Shown here: one piece after another, positions 44,607 to 53,092 of the stretch
How positions within the stretch are numbered: position 1 is the first letter of the stretch
Layout: each line of letters starts with the position of its first letter
DNA from: Flammeovirgaceae bacterium SG7u.111
Lineage (GTDB): Bacteria > Bacteroidota > Bacteroidia > Cytophagales > Flammeovirgaceae
Assembly (NCBI GenBank): GCA_034044135.1
Contig: CP139021.1
Location: forward strand, 2,123,635-2,187,634
DNA: 64,000 nucleotides
Reading direction: 5' to 3'
The notes under the pieces: generated by a model
Told to the model about the DNA's origin: nothing
The model's database searches: none
The model's input: the letters and a program-made list of their open reading frames with translations, nothing else
Position numbers and translations under genes: made by a program

Positions 44607-45275
44607 TTACTCTTTTACTCCTTCATCTTTCATCTCGGCAAGAGCATCTATGTCAATTTCTTCGGCAAATTCTTTCACATCCTCTTGTTCTACACCTTCC
44701 GATTCTATACTTACCACAAATCTGTTCTCCACTACAAAAGAAAGTGTTCCTGTTTTGTATTCAGTGTTAAACTGCTCATAAGCTTTTTGTCCTCTGTAGG
44801 TAAACGTGCGTTCTATTTCGGTATCGGACTCGCGGTCTATGTCTGCCATAAGCCAAGCTGCCATACCCATGCCGGCAAAGTTGGTCATAGAGCCCATGTC
44901 TACTATGCTCACATCTAATTGCCCACCGTCTCCATCTTCATACTCACCCGTAGCGGTTGACATTTTTATTCCCATTGCACCTGCTTTTTCTCCTTCAGAG
45001 CTTTTGCGTTCAAAACCCGCAGCTTCTTCGGGCAAGAGTGCTTTTAGTTTTCTGAAACCAACAGGCTCAATATTACCCCCGCTTTCTTCCAAAGCAGTTT
45101 CCACTTGTTCCATGGCATTTTGCATAGCGGCAAAAGGATTTTGTTCTTCTTCGCTTTCTTCTTCAACGACCTCTTCTTCTTGTTGGGCTTCTTCAGAGTT
45201 GTTGCTTCCGCCTCCGCAAGCCCATACAAACATACATGTCATTACTAGCAGCAAATTAATCGTACTTTTTTTCAT
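44607..45275 (-). CDS. Acidic lipoprotein of unknown function (222 aa)
   Basis: Signal peptide II MKKSTINLLLVMTCMFVWACGGG (C20) is followed by a glutamate-rich linker (SEEAQQEEEVVEEESEEEQN). The mature domain (RKLKALLPEEAAGFERKSSEGEKAGAMGIKMSTATGEYEDGDGGQLDVSIVDMGSMT...YRGQKAYEQFNTEYKTGTLSFVVENRFVVSIES) resembles bacterial transposase-independent 'PsbP/MOG1-like' envelope folds but I cannot name the family. It has its own terminator. Confidence 0.72.
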   Translation of the reverse strand: MKKSTINLLLVMTCMFVWACGGGSNNSEEAQQEEEVVEEESEEEQNPFAAMQNAMEQVETALEESGGNIEPVGFRKLKALLPEEAAGFERKSSEGEKAGAMGIKMSTATGEYEDGDGGQLDVSIVDMGSMTNFAGMGMAAWLMADIDRESDTEIERTFTYRGQKAYEQFNTEYKTGTLSFVVENRFVVSIESEGVEQEDVKEFAEEIDIDALAEMKDEGVKE

Positions 45276-45954
45276 AAAAGTTATTGTTAAGTTAATTGGT
45301 GTTTTTATAGTTGAGATTTACACGTTTGGGCATAGCTTCTTTGCCCAAGAATCATTGGAGTTGCGTGAAGTTAACTTGTGGGTTTATGCTAAAATTAATC
45401 GCTGTATCTCAAAAATGGAGAAGGAATTTGGGAAAATGTTTGATCTATAAAATAATACTAGACTATTCTTATATTTTTTGATACTTTTCAAAGGAAGAGA
45501 AAGTTTAAAAAGTTATAGCTTCAGTTAGTGTCTATCTTCTTAACCGTCTGTCAAATCGTCTGTCTGACCCACTGAGTTAACATGTAAATTTACCTCTTCA
45601 TATCTGCTTGGGGAGAATGGTAAACAAGTGGAAGAATTTTTTATAAAACTATTTGAGACATTGACTAACAAATTCAAAATTATGTTCTTTCCGCTTAAAA
45701 ATCGCTATTCGTTAATCCTTGTTCGAAATTCGGTTTCAGCGCTATAACCAACCCTTCAATCCCACTGACTATTTTATGGGTAAGGCTGCTTTTAGGGTAT
45801 TTGTCAAGTTTTAAAAGCTCCTCTTTATCTTGTGGTAAGATAGTGGAGTATCATTAAAAATAATTTTCCTAGGGAATTATTAAGAGCATCTTTGAATTTT
45901 AAGCAAGAGTGCATAAAGATCAGTATATTTTGATTGTGTAGTTTCCCCTTGAAA

Positions 45955-45991
45955 AATGAAAAAAGCCTTGAACTGTTATGTTCAAGGCTTT
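45955..45991 (-). terminator. Strong minus-strand terminator
   Basis: AAAGCCTTGAAC (45962-45973), loop TGTTAT, GTTCAAGGCTTT (45980-45991): a 12-bp perfect stem with a T-run on the minus strand. It is the first terminator downstream of queD-folE. Confidence 0.8.
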
Positions 45992-46082
45992 GGGATCTGA
46001 TAATAAAGCAATTGCTAACTTAGTGCGTTGTTAATTAGCACTTGAAGTACTTTTTATTTCTGCTTGTATTTTGCTTTCTTAC

Positions 46083-46352
46083 TGATAGTTACTGGTTACT
46101 TGTTACGAGTTATTAGTTTTGAAAATTCTAGCGATCATTTGCTTAAAAACTAGTAAACTGTAAATTAAATAACCGATTATTTTATTGGGTTCATTTTTCC
46201 AGTCTTTAAATACTGCTACGGTTGATAGTTACGGGTTTTAACAAATTAAACTTCTAGTTCAATCCAGTTAACTAGCTGAAATACTACGTTTTATTTTTAA
46301 GTAAGGATTGCTTTTTTTTAAAACTAGCAACCAGCATCCAGCAACTAGTAAC
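46083..46352. repeat. Degenerate repeat units in inverted arrangement (copy A)
   Basis: GTTACTGGTTACTTGTTACG-type units at 46088-46107 face AGCAACCAGCATCCAGCAAC-type units at 46325-46344 on the opposite strand, with another GATAGTTACGGG word near 46224-46235. The same vocabulary recurs in the 59868-60015 element. It looks like a decayed or variable dispersed repeat. Confidence 0.5.
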
Positions 46353-46368
46353 TTTCAATAAGCGTAGT

Positions 46369-47094
46369 CTATAAAGATCCCAAATATTTTAAAAACTCCT
46401 CCTTCACTTTAGCATCTTTAAACTTGCCGCTATATTGTGAGGTAACGGTCGAACTTGTGGTGTCTTCCACACCACGCATAGAAACACAGAGGTGCTTTGC
46501 ATCTATTACAATAGCAACATCTTCAGTGCCCAACGTCTTTTTAAGCTCTTCGGCTATTTGCACCGTCATGCGCTCTTGTACCTGCGGTCTTTTGGCAAAA
46601 TACTGCACTATTCGGTTGATCTTCGAAAGCCCAATTACCTTTCCGTTGGAAATGTAAGCCACATGCGCTTTGCCCATAATGGGCACAAAATGGTGCTCAC
46701 AACTAGAATAAAAGCTGATGTCTTTTTCCACCAACATTTCATTGTAGCGGTATTTGTTTTCGAAAAGCTTGATGTCGGGCTTATTTTCAGGGTTTAGCCC
46801 ACTGAAAATCTCTTTTACGTACATTTTTGCAACTCGCCTAGGCGTGCCCATCAGGCTATCGTCCTTGAGGTCGAGCCCCATAATGTCCATAATCTCTCGG
46901 AAATGAGATTCGATCTTATCGATTTTTTCTTCATCGCTCATTTCGAACGCATCGTCACGCAAGGGTGTATCATAGGAAGTTCCAACATGCTCATCTCCCA
47001 ATTGGTCGATGAAGTCTAAGTCGGCTTCCGTTACGTTTTGAGAACCTTTGCCGTTATGATGCAGGGTATTCAACGAAATTCCGTTCTGTTTCAT
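46369..47094 (-). CDS. folE: GTP cyclohydrolase I (type IA)
   Basis: Converts GTP to dihydroneopterin triphosphate for folate or tetrahydropterin synthesis. The 241-aa protein has zinc and catalytic residues C132, H134, H135 (SSCEHHFVPIMGKAHVAYIS) and C203 (KHLCVSMRGVEDTTSSTVTS), plus GLSKINRIVQYFAKRPQVQERMT. The N-terminal 55 residues are a variable extension. Its start lies 41 bp inside the end of the upstream PTPS gene, so the two are cotranscribed and probably coupled. Confidence 0.96.
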   Translation of the reverse strand: MKQNGISLNTLHHNGKGSQNVTEADLDFIDQLGDEHVGTSYDTPLRDDAFEMSDEEKIDKIESHFREIMDIMGLDLKDDSLMGTPRRVAKMYVKEIFSGLNPENKPDIKLFENKYRYNEMLVEKDISFYSSCEHHFVPIMGKAHVAYISNGKVIGLSKINRIVQYFAKRPQVQERMTVQIAEELKKTLGTEDVAIVIDAKHLCVSMRGVEDTTSSTVTSQYSGKFKDAKVKEEFLKYLGSL

Positions 47095-47467
47095 AAAGGA
47101 TCACTTTTAAATCAAATTTATTATCAAGTTTTGCACTAATTTTTTGCCAAATCACCACGGCTATATTTTCCGCAGTGGGGTTCAGCTCTTTAAATTCTTC
47201 GGTGTCGAGGTTTAAGTTTTTGTGGTCGAATTGCTCCAATACTTCGGCTTTAATAATGTCCCTCAGTATTTTTAGGTCTATCACATACCCTGTTTTTGGG
47301 TCAATCTCTCCAGTTACTTTTACCGTAAGGTTGTAGTTATGTCCATGATAATTTGGGTTGTTACATTTTCCAAAAATCTTCTGGTTTTGCTCTTCACTCC
47401 ATTCGGGGTTATTCAAACGGTGCGCTGCGTTAAAATGCTCTTTCCTACTAACGGTTACTCTCATCAA
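47054..47467 (-). CDS. 6-pyruvoyl-tetrahydropterin synthase / 6-carboxy-tetrahydropterin synthase family
   Basis: 137 aa. Zinc-binding histidines are H16 (HFNAAHRL), H41 and H43 (NYHGHNY), and the catalytic cysteine is C35 in FGKCNNPNYHGH. Asp and His of the second half (QFDHKNLN) and the glutamate near the end (YETERNFVEY) complete the active site. It acts on dihydroneopterin triphosphate, the FolE product, so the folE pair makes sense. Either QueD (queuosine) or PTPS (pterin) activity is possible; the sequence does not settle it. Double start MM; the second ATG lies 3 bp on. Confidence 0.93.
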   Translation of the reverse strand: MMRVTVSRKEHFNAAHRLNNPEWSEEQNQKIFGKCNNPNYHGHNYNLTVKVTGEIDPKTGYVIDLKILRDIIKAEVLEQFDHKNLNLDTEEFKELNPTAENIAVVIWQKISAKLDNKFDLKVILYETERNFVEYPAS

Positions 47468-47524
47468 TCAAAAAAATAAAATTTGTATTGCTGTTTTTGA
47501 ATTCCACAAAAAATTAGTGCGCTG

Positions 47525-47532
47525 CAAATGTA
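47525..47532 (-). promoter_or_regulatory. -7 box candidate of the PTPS-folE operon
   Basis: Minus-strand TACATTTG (plus CAAATGTA), 58 bp before the ATG. No TTG at the -33 position, so confidence is modest. The word TACATTTGCAG is identical to that before lepA. Confidence 0.35.
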
Positions 47533-47680
47533 GTAGTTTTTAATGTTTCGTTTTGGTCGCCTCTAATTAACTCAATTATCTACCTTACAGTTCAACCTAT
47601 TTTGCTTTCCAGATTCATAACATAAGGATTAGAATTAATGTTTAAGTGTTATTAAAAATAATTAAACAAAATATGGATTA

Positions 47681-49186
47681 ATGGAAAAGTATGACGTGTG
47701 CGTGATAGGTAGTGGGATGGCGGGGCTTACGGCGGCTTCGCTTCTTACCAAAAAAGGGTTGAGGGTAGGTGTGCTGGAGCACAATTACCTGCCCGGTGGC
47801 TGCACCAGTTCTTATTGGCGGAAAGGGTTTGTGTTTGAAACAGGCGCCACTACACTGGTTGGTATGGACGAGCATATGCCCTTGCGCCATCTGGTAAATG
47901 AAATTGGTTTGGAAATACCTATGAAAAAGTTGCAGTTGCCCATGCAAGTGCACCTTGCCAATGGAAAAAAAATTAACAGGTACGAGAACTTGGAAGAATG
48001 GATTGCCGAAGCCGAAAGGGTTTTTGGAAAGAAGAACCAGCGCGCATTTTGGGAGTTTTGTTACGATGTAAGCGAGTTTGTGTGGGAAACTTCGCTTAAG
48101 CAGAAGGCCTTCCCTCCCGAAAATATATCAGATTTGATGCAAGCAGCGTCGAATGCTGACCTCAAACAAGTGCGGTATGCAACATGGGCGCTCATGTCCA
48201 TGAAAAAACTTCTTAAGCGCTATGGGTTACTTGAGAACAAAGCTTTTGTCGATTTTGTAAATGAACAGTTGCTTATCACCGCTCAAAACCATATTTCGGA
48301 AGTGAATGTCCTTTTTGGGGCGGCGGCTCTCTGCTACACCAACTATGGGAATTATTATGTAGACGGCGGGCTTATAAATTTGGTGAAACCAATTGTACAT
48401 TATTTGAAAGAAAACGAATCGAGGGTGCATTTGCGCAATACAGTGGAAAAGGTGACCCAGAAGGACGATGGCTATCTTATTCACACAAAAAAGCAGGGAG
48501 ATATTGCGTGTGATTTTGTGATATCGGCAATTCCTCTCAACAACACCTTGCCAATTTTCGAAAATATCCCGAAGCCTGCTTTCTCTGAAAAAGAACTAAA
48601 ACCAGCACTGCTCAACAGTGCTTTCCAGCTAGGCATAGGTTACGAGCCGCACAAAAAACTCCCAACCCTCCACCATCAAATCCATTTGGAAGAACCACTG
48701 CCCGAAATTGGTTCGGCGAGTATTTTCCTAAGCATCAGTCACCCCGAAGACCATACCCGCACCGATGAACCCGGACAAGGAGTCGCTTCCGTCAGTACGC
48801 ATATTTCCCAGCCCAACTCAAGGTCCGCCATAGACAAAGAAAAGGTGGAAGCTGCTATTTTGAATAAGTTGGAAGAACTGGATTTTATTCGAAAAGACCA
48901 CATTATTTATACGCACTCATCTGCCCAGAAAAGCTGGGAAAAATGGACGGGGAGAGCCTTCGGTTTTGTAGGTGGCTACCCGCAATACATGAAGATAAAA
49001 CCTTGGCAAATGCCGGGAAACAGGCTGGATGGAAAAGGGGCGTACATTTGTGGGGACAGCACCTATCCGGGTCAGGGTATTCCGGGAGTAACGCTTAGTG
49101 GGATAATTGTAGCCGATAAATTTATGAGGGATCAGAAGAGTTATTTGAAAAGGAAAAAATATGAAAGGGAGATGAGCTTGCTTTAG
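47681..49186 (+). CDS. CrtI-type FAD-dependent desaturase/isomerase-like oxidoreductase
   Basis: 501 aa of the phytoene desaturase/carotenoid isomerase superfamily. The N-terminal dinucleotide-binding motif is VCVIGSGMAGLTAASLLTKKGLRVGVLEHNYLPGGCTSSY, with GFVFETGATTLVGMDEHM next. The C-terminal FAD/substrate motif is GKGAYICGDSTYPGQGIPGVTLSGIIVADKFM. The closest relatives by pattern are the CrtISO/retinol-saturase-like proteins of Bacteroidota, which may act on carotenoids or other polyenes. No crt genes adjoin. Directly after its stop lies one copy of a 33-bp direct repeat. Confidence 0.85.
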   Translation: MEKYDVCVIGSGMAGLTAASLLTKKGLRVGVLEHNYLPGGCTSSYWRKGFVFETGATTLVGMDEHMPLRHLVNEIGLEIPMKKLQLPMQVHLANGKKINRYENLEEWIAEAERVFGKKNQRAFWEFCYDVSEFVWETSLKQKAFPPENISDLMQAASNADLKQVRYATWALMSMKKLLKRYGLLENKAFVDFVNEQLLITAQNHISEVNVLFGAAALCYTNYGNYYVDGGLINLVKPIVHYLKENESRVHLRNTVEKVTQKDDGYLIHTKKQGDIACDFVISAIPLNNTLPIFENIPKPAFSEKELKPALLNSAFQLGIGYEPHKKLPTLHHQIHLEEPLPEIGSASIFLSISHPEDHTRTDEPGQGVASVSTHISQPNSRSAIDKEKVEAAILNKLEELDFIRKDHIIYTHSSAQKSWEKWTGRAFGFVGGYPQYMKIKPWQMPGNRLDGKGAYICGDSTYPGQGIPGVTLSGIIVADKFMRDQKSYLKRKKYEREMSLL

Positions 49187-49218
49187 TTTCAGGGAGGTTG
49201 GCTATTTTAGCCAAATGA
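49186..49218 (+). repeat. 33-bp direct repeat, left copy
   Basis: Begins at the last base of the desaturase stop codon and ends in ATGA. It contains GGGAGGTTGGCTATTTTAGC and matches 52098-52130 at 31 of 33 positions. The right copy contains the start codon of the osmolyte transporter ATPase, so the left copy appears to be a duplicate of that gene's leader. Confidence 0.75.
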
Positions 49219-49450
49219 ACCATTAGTCGGAACGTCCATTCCACCCAAGCAATAGGATTGCTATAAACCAATGCCGACAAGATCCAGGGGGCGCTTTGAT
49301 CGGAGGGGTGCTAATTGGAGTACTTTACATAACATTTTAGATGGGGGAATCGATGATGTTTATATGCTGTTTCAAAAAGAGAAAAATACAAATTTTGTAT
49401 TTTAAAACCGTTATTACAAGAAGTTACTTCAAAGAACAAAAAACAGAATA

Positions 49451-49669
49451 ATGGAGCCAAGAGGATATGGGTACCTAGCAGGGTTACTACTCATGTTAGC
49501 ATTAAGTGGTATTGCAATATTGTTTAACTCTATTAGAAATTATCTGGATGAGCGATACCTTAGAAAAAAAGGAACTGTCGATTTCAAAACAAAAAATGGA
49601 AAAACTAAAGGGTATTGGGTCACAAAAGATGGTGAAAAGTATGATAAGGATTTAAAATTGGAAGATTAG
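49451..49669 (+). CDS. Small membrane protein (72 aa)
   Basis: MEPRGYGYLAGLLLMLALSGIAILFNSIRNYLDERYLRKK gives one N-terminal membrane helix (residues 8-27). A basic/charged cytoplasmic tail follows with the repeat-like FKTKNGKTKGYWVTKDGEKYDKDLKL, reminiscent of an MORN/WW-like beta hairpin. Not recognised as a named family. It lies in the islet bounded by the direct repeats. Confidence 0.55.
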   Translation: MEPRGYGYLAGLLLMLALSGIAILFNSIRNYLDERYLRKKGTVDFKTKNGKTKGYWVTKDGEKYDKDLKLED

Positions 49670-49742
49670 ATATTATACATATACTTAAACTATAAGAGTA
49701 GAGAGGGATGGACAAATGCTCCGAATAATTGGGGCATCAATT

Positions 49743-50729
49743 CTAATTTAATAATTGAAAATAATAGTAGGGATAATATTCATATAGAGACAAATCATAA
49801 AGAGATTTCTTGACTATTGTTAAAACAGAGTATTTACTTCCATTTGGCGTGCAGATATAGGGTAATATTTCTTTAGGTCTAGCATCGTTAGGCAACATTT
49901 GTAGCTTACTATTTGGAATAGTCTCAACATAATATTTTGAAATAAACCCGATCATAGGTAACAACAACTCTTCATAGGTTTGATGGGATAAAAAATTGTG
50001 GCATCTGATAGATACTTCCTCCAATAAATGAATATCATAGGTCTTAATTTCGCTGTTAAGTCCAATTTTAGTAAACAACTCATTTTCAAGGGAATCCGAA
50101 AGCCTAGGAAATTCTTTGTCAAAAGAGTAATACTCAAAAATGGACGTTCCAAGATTTATGTGATATGCTTTAAAATCTTCGAAATCATTAAAGAGTGATC
50201 CATATTGAAAAGATGTGTTATTCCCTGAAATATAAGAAACTACCAAGTATTGTCCATTTTCAAGTTTTAACAACTTTTTATTTTGACAGAGAGGTTTTTT
50301 CCAAAAAGAAAAAATAGAACCATCTACTACCTCAAAAGTAAAATGGTCGAGAAGTTTTTTTATATTTTCTTCGCCAGTAATTTCAATCAAGCCATTTTTT
50401 AAGAGAGGATGTAGAAGTTTTGCCACTTCTCTTTCGTTTTCCTCTAAATCATGAGAAACATAGTCTTCTAGATATTCCTTAGAAGGAAATTTCAACATCA
50501 ACTTTTCTTTTTTACAGTCCCTCAAATAGTAAACACCCTCACAAAAATATTGCTCATAGCGAGGTCTCTCTATTCTCGAAACGATTGAATTATTTGTAAC
50601 ATAACTACTCTCGTCTTCATTTACTAAAATGATTTTCAATGGACTGTATCCAATAATTTCCTCTATGTTATCTTGTGCCACTAGATCAAAATAAGTTAGA
50701 AAAGATAAAAATAATATATATGCCTTCAT
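49743..50729 (-). CDS. Secreted protein of unknown function (328 aa)
   Basis: Signal peptide MKAYILFLSFLTYFDLVAQDN (cleavage near A19), then a mature domain with no motif that I recognise (EQYFCEGVYYLRDCKKEKLMLKFPSKEYLEDYV..., NKKLLKLENGQYLVVSYISGNNTSFQYGSLF). The gene is markedly AT-rich compared with its neighbours and lies between the direct repeats beside an IS4-type element, suggesting acquisition. No partner genes. Confidence 0.6.
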   Translation of the reverse strand: MKAYILFLSFLTYFDLVAQDNIEEIIGYSPLKIILVNEDESSYVTNNSIVSRIERPRYEQYFCEGVYYLRDCKKEKLMLKFPSKEYLEDYVSHDLEENEREVAKLLHPLLKNGLIEITGEENIKKLLDHFTFEVVDGSIFSFWKKPLCQNKKLLKLENGQYLVVSYISGNNTSFQYGSLFNDFEDFKAYHINLGTSIFEYYSFDKEFPRLSDSLENELFTKIGLNSEIKTYDIHLLEEVSIRCHNFLSHQTYEELLLPMIGFISKYYVETIPNSKLQMLPNDARPKEILPYICTPNGSKYSVLTIVKKSLYDLSLYEYYPYYYFQLLN

Positions 50730-50769
50730 GCACTAAATATATTTTAATTTTCTGGAAAATCTCCCCAAT

Positions 50770-50792
50770 GGCACAAGCGTCTCACTTGTGCC
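50770..50792. repeat. Palindromic element GGCACAAG...CTTGTGCC
   Basis: GGCACAAG (50770-50777) and CTTGTGCC (50785-50792) around CGTCTCA. A related palindrome with the same AGCGTCTC centre lies at 57061-57073 on the other strand. It may be a dispersed REP-like element; not a clear terminator. Confidence 0.45.
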
Positions 50793-50866
50793 TACAAAGC
50801 TGGATATTTCTTAGCAAACAAGAGAGCGGTTTCCTGCCCACTCTCGTCATTTTTTTTATAACTATC

Positions 50867-52031
50867 TTCTAAGTACATGACAAAAAAATCTTAAAAGCGA
50901 TTTTGATGTCGTTTCTAATTGTATTGATAAAAGCATTGGTAAGGAAATCAAGCCCGTAAGTAAAGAAGCTTACGGCCCTCCTGCCGTGGTTTTTAATTGC
51001 TATTTTTTTGACACAATCATTAAGGTAAATGCCTACGCTGTAAGACCAAACAAAAGCAATGGAAATGACTTTTATCAGGGTGTCTAATCTTTCATAATCA
51101 GTAATATGGGTATCTTCCAAATTAAAACCAGCCGACTTGAAAGCCCTGAACATAGTTTCTATCTGCCAACGGTTTTTATAGATGTCTAGGCTTAAGTCTT
51201 CTTGGTTATAGGAAACCAATATCAGGTAATCAATTTTTCCATTTTGACCAACATATTTAATACCTGAGAAATAGCCCAACGTATCATTGAGATAAACAAT
51301 TTTAGGGTGAAAATATACTCGGTTTAGCCGTTGAGCCATTAATAACCAATAAGCTTTCACCGTTTTGCCTTCCGCCAAAGTAATATGCATATTATTGCGG
51401 ACCCTGATAAAATAACGGATTTGATGGCTCGTCAAATACGCCAACCAATCTTGGCCAACAAACTCTCTATCAGCTGTCAAATAGGCAATCTTATCATCTC
51501 CAAAGTTGAGCATAAAACGATTGAGTAGGTCTTTTCGCTCTTTTTGAGAGGAATTGCCCCGCTTATTTCCCAATGTGCACCAAAATACGGGCAGGCCTAC
51601 TCCTTTATAAATTACTGATAAGAACAAAATGTTGATGTTGAGCTGTCCCAGCTTCCAATTTGTCCGGTCCAGGCTTAATTCATATTTACCTTCTATTGGT
51701 AAGGTTTTCATTATCAGCTTACAATAAAGGGCTTCTGCAAAGGTGAATTGGCTGAAGAACCGCTGGACTCTACGAAGTTTTGATGATAGAAGAACCCCAT
51801 TATCATATCCTGTCGCCAATCGTTTGAAATTCACGCTCCTTACTTTCAAAACCGATATGATTAAATAACTCAACAACGTTATTCTGGCTTTATTTCCTCC
51901 CAACTCTTGCTGCAAAATCAATTGCAATTCTTTACTTTTATACAGGCTTGTCATCTAGGTTGTTTTTTTGTCTCGCAACTCAAAAATAACCTTTTGATGG
52001 CTTGCCTTTTATTTTTGTCATGTACTCAGAA
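50867..52031. mobile_element. IS4-family insertion sequence with matching ends
   Basis: TTCTAAGTACATGACAAAAA at the left end (50867-50886) matches TTCTGAGTACATGACAAAAA on the complement of the right end (52031-52012), so the terminal inverted repeats differ at a single base. The transposase gene's stop codon lies within the left repeat. I see no clear target-site duplication, which may have been lost or obscured. The element sits inside the 49.2-52.1-kb islet, about 66 bp from the right direct repeat. Confidence 0.75.
50869..51954 (-). CDS. IS4-family transposase
   Basis: A 361-aa DDE transposase. The IS4 YREK signature is intact: YKNRWQIETMFRAFK fits Y-x2-R-x3-E-x6-K, with E the third catalytic acid. 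The first two aspartates lie in LSLDRTNWKL (D at about residue 95) and YLTADREFVGQDW (D at about 161). Full length with no internal stops, so probably active. It is encoded on the minus strand of the element, and its stop lies within the terminal repeat. Confidence 0.93.
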   Translation of the reverse strand: MTSLYKSKELQLILQQELGGNKARITLLSYLIISVLKVRSVNFKRLATGYDNGVLLSSKLRRVQRFFSQFTFAEALYCKLIMKTLPIEGKYELSLDRTNWKLGQLNINILFLSVIYKGVGLPVFWCTLGNKRGNSSQKERKDLLNRFMLNFGDDKIAYLTADREFVGQDWLAYLTSHQIRYFIRVRNNMHITLAEGKTVKAYWLLMAQRLNRVYFHPKIVYLNDTLGYFSGIKYVGQNGKIDYLILVSYNQEDLSLDIYKNRWQIETMFRAFKSAGFNLEDTHITDYERLDTLIKVISIAFVWSYSVGIYLNDCVKKIAIKNHGRRAVSFFTYGLDFLTNAFINTIRNDIKIAFKIFLSCT

Positions 52032-52097
52032 ATGGCATTAGAAAAAAATCATCTTCCATTTCCTTCGCTTTTCTTTAAATCAAGTTATTTTTCCTCT

Positions 52098-52130
52098 GTT
52101 TCGGGGAGGTTGGTTATTTTAGCCAAATGA
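52098..52130 (+). repeat. 33-bp direct repeat, right copy
   Basis: 31/33 identical to 49186-49218. It ends across the start codon of the osmolyte transporter ATPase gene (ATG at 52127-52129). Contains GGGAGGTTGGTTATTTTAGC. Confidence 0.75.
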
Positions 52131-53092
52131 TTGAAGTCAGTAAGCTGAGCAAGTCCTTTTCTGGAAACCGAGTGGTCGATAACATTTCCTTTTCGGTGGA
52201 AAAAGGTAAGACGTTGGTGCTATTGGGGAAAAGTGGGTGTGGGAAAACTACTACGCTCAAAATGCTCAACCGCTTGGTAGAGCCTGATGTGGGAGAGATC
52301 AGGATATTGGGCAAGAATGTACTTGCCATCACTCCCGAACAACTTCGCAGAAACATAGGCTACGTTATCCAAGATACTGGGCTTTTTCCTCATTATTCCA
52401 TTGCCCAAAACATTGCCGTGGTGCCCACGCTCCTTGGTTGGGAAGCAGGCAAAATCAAGAAAAAAACTTCCGAATTGCTGGAAATGTTGGATTTGCCCCA
52501 GTCTATCCTTAGCCGGAAACCTGCCGAGCTTAGCGGAGGGCAGCAACAGCGGGTGGGCATTGCCCGGGCATTGGCTGCCGAACCACCCGTCATCTTGCTC
52601 GATGAACCCTTTGGGGCGCTCGACCCGCTCACCCGTCAGCAAATAAGGAAAGACTTTAAGCAGCTAGAAACCCTGCTCGATACTACAATGGTGATGGTTA
52701 CCCACGACGTAGCCGAAGCGGTGGAACTTGCAGATGAAATTTGCCTCATGGATCAAGGGAGGATTGTTCAGAAAGGAGTTCCAAAAAACTTGGTTTTTAA
52801 TCCGAATTCTAGTTTTAGCAAAGCTTTTTTCGAAAATGATTTTTTGCAGCTTAGCTTCAGTTTGGTAAAAATAAAAGACCTTTTGCCCTTGCTCAATCCT
52901 ACTGGTAAAGAAGAAAATGGCAAGGAAATAAGCCACTTTTCTGTTCAGGAAAATTTAGCCTTAGTGCTCAATTCGGCAAATGGGCACCTGCTTGCTTTTA
53001 AAGAGGAAAGAGAAGGCAGTGAACCAGTTTATACAAACAAAGAAGCACTTTTGATCGCTTACCAGCGGTGGGTGGAAAACGGATACGCATGA
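52127..53092 (+). CDS. Osmolyte/glycine-betaine ABC transporter ATPase (OpuCA/ProV-like)
   Basis: A 321-aa ABC ATPase. Walker A GKSGCGKTTTL (about 35-45), Q-loop VIQDTGLFPH, signature LSGGQQQRVGIARALA, Walker B VILLDEPFGALD and the H-loop VTHDVAEA are intact. The sequence IQDTGLFPHYSIAQNIAVVP is typical of OpuCA/OsmV. About 80 residues follow the ATPase core but do not form a clear CBS pair, which is the usual ionic-strength sensor of this family. The stop overlaps the next start (ATGA), so it is translationally coupled to the permease fusion. Confidence 0.92.
   Translation: MIEVSKLSKSFSGNRVVDNISFSVEKGKTLVLLGKSGCGKTTTLKMLNRLVEPDVGEIRILGKNVLAITPEQLRRNIGYVIQDTGLFPHYSIAQNIAVVPTLLGWEAGKIKKKTSELLEMLDLPQSILSRKPAELSGGQQQRVGIARALAAEPPVILLDEPFGALDPLTRQQIRKDFKQLETLLDTTMVMVTHDVAEAVELADEICLMDQGRIVQKGVPKNLVFNPNSSFSKAFFENDFLQLSFSLVKIKDLLPLLNPTGKEENGKEISHFSVQENLALVLNSANGHLLAFKEEREGSEPVYTNKEALLIAYQRWVENGYA

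Larger units (their letters stand above)
45276..46368. other. 1.1-kb gap with a terminator and scattered repeats
   Basis: There is no convincing gene in about 1.1 kb between the acidic lipoprotein gene and folE. The stretch contains a strong minus-strand terminator (45955-45991) about 380 bp past folE and a region of degenerate GTTACTGGTTACT / AGCAACCAGC units (46083-46352). The distance between the folE stop and the terminator leaves room for a long 3' UTR or a small RNA. I find no tRNA. Confidence 0.45.

Noticed and set aside
44806-45450. 214-codon ORF antisense to the acidic lipoprotein
   Set aside because: Serine- and proline-rich mirror image of a Glu-rich gene; the lipoprotein strand has a signal peptide and a terminator.
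45276-46368. tRNA or other structured RNA in the long gap
   Set aside because: No cloverleaf or known RNA signature could be recognised by eye.
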